From NCBI RefSeq assembly GCF_002272015.1, contig NZ_NPBY01000038.1, positions 124,001-188,000 of the forward strand: a DNA stretch of 64,000 nt, in the 5' to 3' direction. The position numbers were made by a program, and so were the translations under genes. The stretch is from Paenibacillus campinasensis (lineage in GTDB: Bacteria > Bacillota > Bacilli > Paenibacillales > Paenibacillaceae). This document shows, piece after piece, positions 61,508 through 64,000 of this stretch. Below the pieces are notes generated by a model. That model worked only from the letters and a program-made list of their open reading frames with translations, was not told where the DNA came from and did no database searches. How positions within the stretch are numbered: the first letter of the stretch is position 1; each line of letters starts with the position of its first letter.

Positions 61508-62698
61508 ATGTTGAATAGCAATGAGGTCCACCCGCCGGAGTTGTTCACCGCAGCCTTTACACACAATCCTTATCCCGATTATAAAAAGCTGCGCCATGCG
61601 TTTCCGATCTACAAGGTTGTGTTCCCGAGCGGAGAGCCCGGATGGATCATCAGCAAGTACAACCATGCGGTTGAAGTGCTGAAGGATTCGCGCTTTAGCA
61701 AGGATATGGTCAAACGGTACGGGCCCGAGAGCCGCAGCGTGTTCACGAACAACATGCTGTTCTCCGATCCGCCGGACCACCGCCGTCTGCGGGGGCTTGT
61801 ACAGAAAGCTTTTACTCCGAAAATGATTGCCGGCATGCGCAGCCACATCGAGGATATTGCCAACGATCTTCTGGACCAGGTGTCCGGACGCGAGCAGATG
61901 AACTTGATCGACGACTACGCCTTCCCGCTGCCGATTATTGTGATTAGCGAAATACTCGGGGTGCCGCTCGAGGACCGGGACAAATTCCGTACATGGTCCA
62001 ACACCATCATCGGCTCCGGCAATGAAGACGCCGCGACTTTTCAGCAGCATGCCAAGGAATTTATCGACTATTTGCGCGATTGGTTCGCCCAGGTGCGGCA
62101 AAATCCCGGGAAGGATCTGATCAGCGAACTGCTGATGGCGGAAGAGGCCGGGGATCAGTTAACCGAGGAGGAGCTGTATGGCGTGGTCACTCTGCTGATC
62201 ATCGCGGGGCATGAAACGACCGTCAACCTGATCGGCAACGGCATGCTTGCTCTCATGGAGCATCCGGAGCAGAAGGAACTGCTTCTTCAACATCCGGAAT
62301 ACATTCATAACGCGATTGAGGAAATGCTCAGATACAATGGTCCTGTGGAATTCAGCACCTCCCGCTGGGCCAGCGAGGATATCGACTTTCATGGCCATTC
62401 GATAGCCAAAGGCGATCTCGTTATCGTCGCCCTCGACTCAGCCAATCGGGATGAGGAGCAGTTCGGCGATGCGGATGTGTTTGATATCACCAAGGAGAAG
62501 AGCCCGCATCTTGCCTTTGGCACTGGCATCCATCTGTGCTTGGGGGCGCCGCTGGCCCGCCTGGAAGGAGAGATTGCGATCCAGACTCTGCTCAGGCGGT
62601 ACCCGCATATCGCGCTCGCCGCAAAGCCGGAAGAACTGGAATGGAGGCCTGGCATGATCGTGCGCGGCGTTAAGGAAATTCCGGTCACGCTCCGCTGA
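61508..62698 (+). CDS. Cytochrome P450
   Basis: The 396-residue soluble P450 has the I-helix LIIAGHETTVNLIG, ExxR in EEMLRYNGPVEFSTSRW and the haem-binding loop FGTGIHLCLGAPLARLEGEIA with the thiolate Cys near residue 343. It resembles bacterial CYP107-type enzymes. No redox-partner gene is adjacent. The ATG at 61508 follows AAAGGAGATCGTC; a longer frame start at 61433 lacks a ribosome binding site. Confidence 0.93.
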   Translation: MLNSNEVHPPELFTAAFTHNPYPDYKKLRHAFPIYKVVFPSGEPGWIISKYNHAVEVLKDSRFSKDMVKRYGPESRSVFTNNMLFSDPPDHRRLRGLVQKAFTPKMIAGMRSHIEDIANDLLDQVSGREQMNLIDDYAFPLPIIVISEILGVPLEDRDKFRTWSNTIIGSGNEDAATFQQHAKEFIDYLRDWFAQVRQNPGKDLISELLMAEEAGDQLTEEELYGVVTLLIIAGHETTVNLIGNGMLALMEHPEQKELLLQHPEYIHNAIEEMLRYNGPVEFSTSRWASEDIDFHGHSIAKGDLVIVALDSANRDEEQFGDADVFDITKEKSPHLAFGTGIHLCLGAPLARLEGEIAIQTLLRRYPHIALAAKPEELEWRPGMIVRGVKEIPVTLR

Positions 62699-62834
62699 CC
62701 GCTCGTCGCGGCAGCAATGCGACTGCTCTAGGGCGTGGTGACGCAAAGCGGTCGCTGATCCGCACTTATGGCACAGCGCAAGGGCTCTTCCGCCAATGGG
62801 CAGTCTGACGCGCCCCGAGTCGAACCATATAGCC

Positions 62835-62878
62835 ATCCGCCCACTCTTCCACCTGTGAAGGGATGGGCGGATTTTTTT
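62835..62878 (+). terminator. Terminator of the P450 gene
   Basis: ATCCGCCCA (62835-62843) pairs with TGGGCGGAT (62864-62872) and is followed by a T-tract. Confidence 0.85.
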
Positions 62879-62961
62879 GCATGCAACGACAAAAAAAAGC
62901 ACACCCACCCCGCCGCTCCGGCAGAAAGGATGAGACGTGCTTCCATGCTTCGCCACATGAA

Positions 62962-62987
62962 GATTTGTACGATTGATCGTACAAATC
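62962..62987. repeat. 26-base perfect palindrome
   Basis: GATTTGTACGAT, the two bases TG, then its exact reverse complement. It is isolated in a long non-coding gap, without a T-tract that would make it a terminator. Confidence 0.7.
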
Positions 62988-63098
62988 CTATGCTAAATCC
63001 AGGGATGACAAGCCATTTGTACATGTGATGACATGTGAACATGATGCGAGAACCATCGATGCAGAGTCGTGAGAGTAGAAAATGAATGCGAGAATGTG

Positions 63099-63123
63099 AA
63101 AAAGCCGCCCCTGTCGGAGCGGC
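63099..63123 (-). terminator. Terminator downstream of the SEC-C gene
   Basis: On the minus strand GCCGCTCC and GGGGCGGC enclose a 4-base loop and run into five Ts. It is about 120 bases past the SEC-C gene stop. Confidence 0.75.
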
Positions 63124-63243
63124 CGCCAGAATAACAGGACCCCCAAAATTACAACATCATATGTACGGATAACCGCTTTCGTTCGCGGGACATCTTGTCC
63201 ATCATATTCAGAAAGTAAGCTCTTATGAAAGTCCCTGTCTATT

Positions 63244-63810
63244 CTAGTTGCCGGAGCCTTCGTTTCCCTGGCCAGCCGGCGCACCATCCGATGCCGCTAC
63301 ACCGTCCATGAATTCGGAAATCTGGCTGCTGTAGCGATTCAATGTTGCCGGAGATACTTCATGCTTCTTCGCCAGCTCGGATTTCGTTACTGGCAGCTCA
63401 AGCAGCGAGGTTGCCAAATGCTCGAGTGCAGCCGCGTATCCCCCTGGCTTGCGATAGCTTGGATTCACTTCCTTCGAGAAGTTGTTCCAGATCAGAAGCA
63501 GGCTGAACACCTTGAACAGCGTGTCCTCATCCTTGAGCTTGTAATCGCGGCAGATCTGCGGGAATACGCTTTCCGCAAGCTCGCGATGCTCATCAGCTTT
63601 CCAATCCAGCCATACCAGCTTATCATTCAGCATTTGCCATAGACGCTCAGCCTCTGGCTTCATGGCACTGGCCGGTTTCGAACCCGGGAACTGGATCACT
63701 TTACCGCGAACGGTATGGCGTTCCCTATGCTGATCCTTCTCCAGACAACATTTCTTGTACTTCTTCCCGCTTCCGCAGTGACATAAATCGTTTCTTCCTA
63801 GCTTTTTCAT
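63244..63810 (-). CDS. SEC-C zinc-motif protein
   Basis: The 188-residue protein has an N-terminal SEC-C motif (NDLCHCGSGKKYKKCCLEKD) with CxC and CC zinc ligands. A helical region follows (VWLDWKADEHRELAESVFPQICRDYKLKDEDTLFKVFSLLLIWNNF) and an HTH-like end (SELAKKHEVSPATLNRYSSQISEFMDGV). The latter suggests DNA or nucleic-acid contact. Function unknown. RBS GGAGCC. Confidence 0.8.
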   Translation of the reverse strand: MKKLGRNDLCHCGSGKKYKKCCLEKDQHRERHTVRGKVIQFPGSKPASAMKPEAERLWQMLNDKLVWLDWKADEHRELAESVFPQICRDYKLKDEDTLFKVFSLLLIWNNFSKEVNPSYRKPGGYAAALEHLATSLLELPVTKSELAKKHEVSPATLNRYSSQISEFMDGVAASDGAPAGQGNEGSGN

Positions 63811-64000
63811 TTCCAGGCTCCTAATTAAAAGATGCTTTCCCTATTATAATAGAATTAATATGAAAATTGCACCACTCCGGGATATTGTTAAAATGTAATT
63901 TCCATCCAATTTAATGCTGGAATCTCGTTTTCGGCGGCGCAGACACCCAAAATAGTAACACAAAAACCCCATCCCCACAAACTGTAAAAGTTTCCCCCTT

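Larger units (their letters stand above)
62699..63243. other. Long gene-free interval with palindromes
   Basis: This 545-base gap contains the P450 terminator (62835-62878), a 26-base perfect palindrome (62962-62987), ACATGT-GATG-ACATGT (63021-63036) and the terminator at 63099-63123. Frames here have no ribosome binding sites. A small RNA cannot be excluded. Confidence 0.5.

Noticed and set aside
62988..63287. 99-residue minus-strand frame
   Set aside because: It reads through the terminator of the SEC-C gene and has no SD sequence.

Overview
The window looks like part of a Paenibacillus (Bacillales) chromosome. The coding style is Gram-positive: AGGAGG-type ribosome binding sites, GTG and TTG starts, lipobox lipoproteins, an S-layer-homology protein, a CIRCE element and a Spo0E-like sporulation phosphatase. 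No rRNA, tRNA, CRISPR array, intact insertion sequence or prophage was seen. Gene content alternates between housekeeping or stress functions and accessory blocks. All family names come from motifs read by eye; no database search was run.

Layout. 1-4.2 kb: the start of a secreted protein gene that runs off the left edge, an rRNA methyltransferase gene (rlmA) behind a leader-peptide attenuator, two DinB-fold genes and a divergent WYL regulator. 4.5-6.4 kb: htpG under a perfect CIRCE element. 6.8-9.2 kb: a four-gene cluster resembling the mauF-E-D-A part of methylamine dehydrogenase loci but without mauB; it ends in a 12-cysteine protein. 9.4-12.1 kb: small-protein genes, a sugar-nucleotide-type dehydrogenase/epimerase and a TetR regulator, linked by three copies of one operator-like sequence. 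12.3-18.5 kb: a BMP-type nucleoside uptake operon with a molybdopterin oxidoreductase and a nucleoside phosphorylase. 18.9-24.0 kb: a MATE exporter, then convergent and overlapping ppx and ppk, with ppk behind three perfect PHO boxes.

24.4-27.9 kb: a manganese/zinc ABC transporter operon with an MntR-like palindrome. 28.2-35.2 kb: YjbR and CYTH genes, a stress-type SDR, a newly noticed 58-residue gene, an arylamine N-acetyltransferase, two aldo/keto reductases, an HxlR regulator and a YitT-like membrane protein. 35.5-43.4 kb: an MFS exporter, a two-component system and an MBOAT/DHHW/SGNH acyltransferase operon. 43.4-55.4 kb: manganese catalase and a large secreted operon (multidomain purple-acid-phosphatase-like enzyme, SLH protein, multidomain GH92 alpha-mannosidase). 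55.7-64.0 kb: small hypotheticals, Spo0E, a large XRE regulator, the TPP-riboswitch-controlled tenA-thiM-thiD salvage operon, a cytochrome P450 and a SEC-C protein.

The strongest unusual observations are: (1) rlmA preceded by an 8-codon leader ORF ending in Ile-Arg-Leu-Arg and then an intrinsic terminator, the architecture of macrolide-sensing attenuators; (2) the mauB-less F-E-D-A-like cluster, a candidate undescribed system for making a 12-Cys protein; (3) probable phosphate control of both polyphosphate synthesis and the phosphatase/mannosidase operon; and (4) two tiny tryptophan-ending peptides sharing an operator-like sequence with a neighbouring TetR gene.
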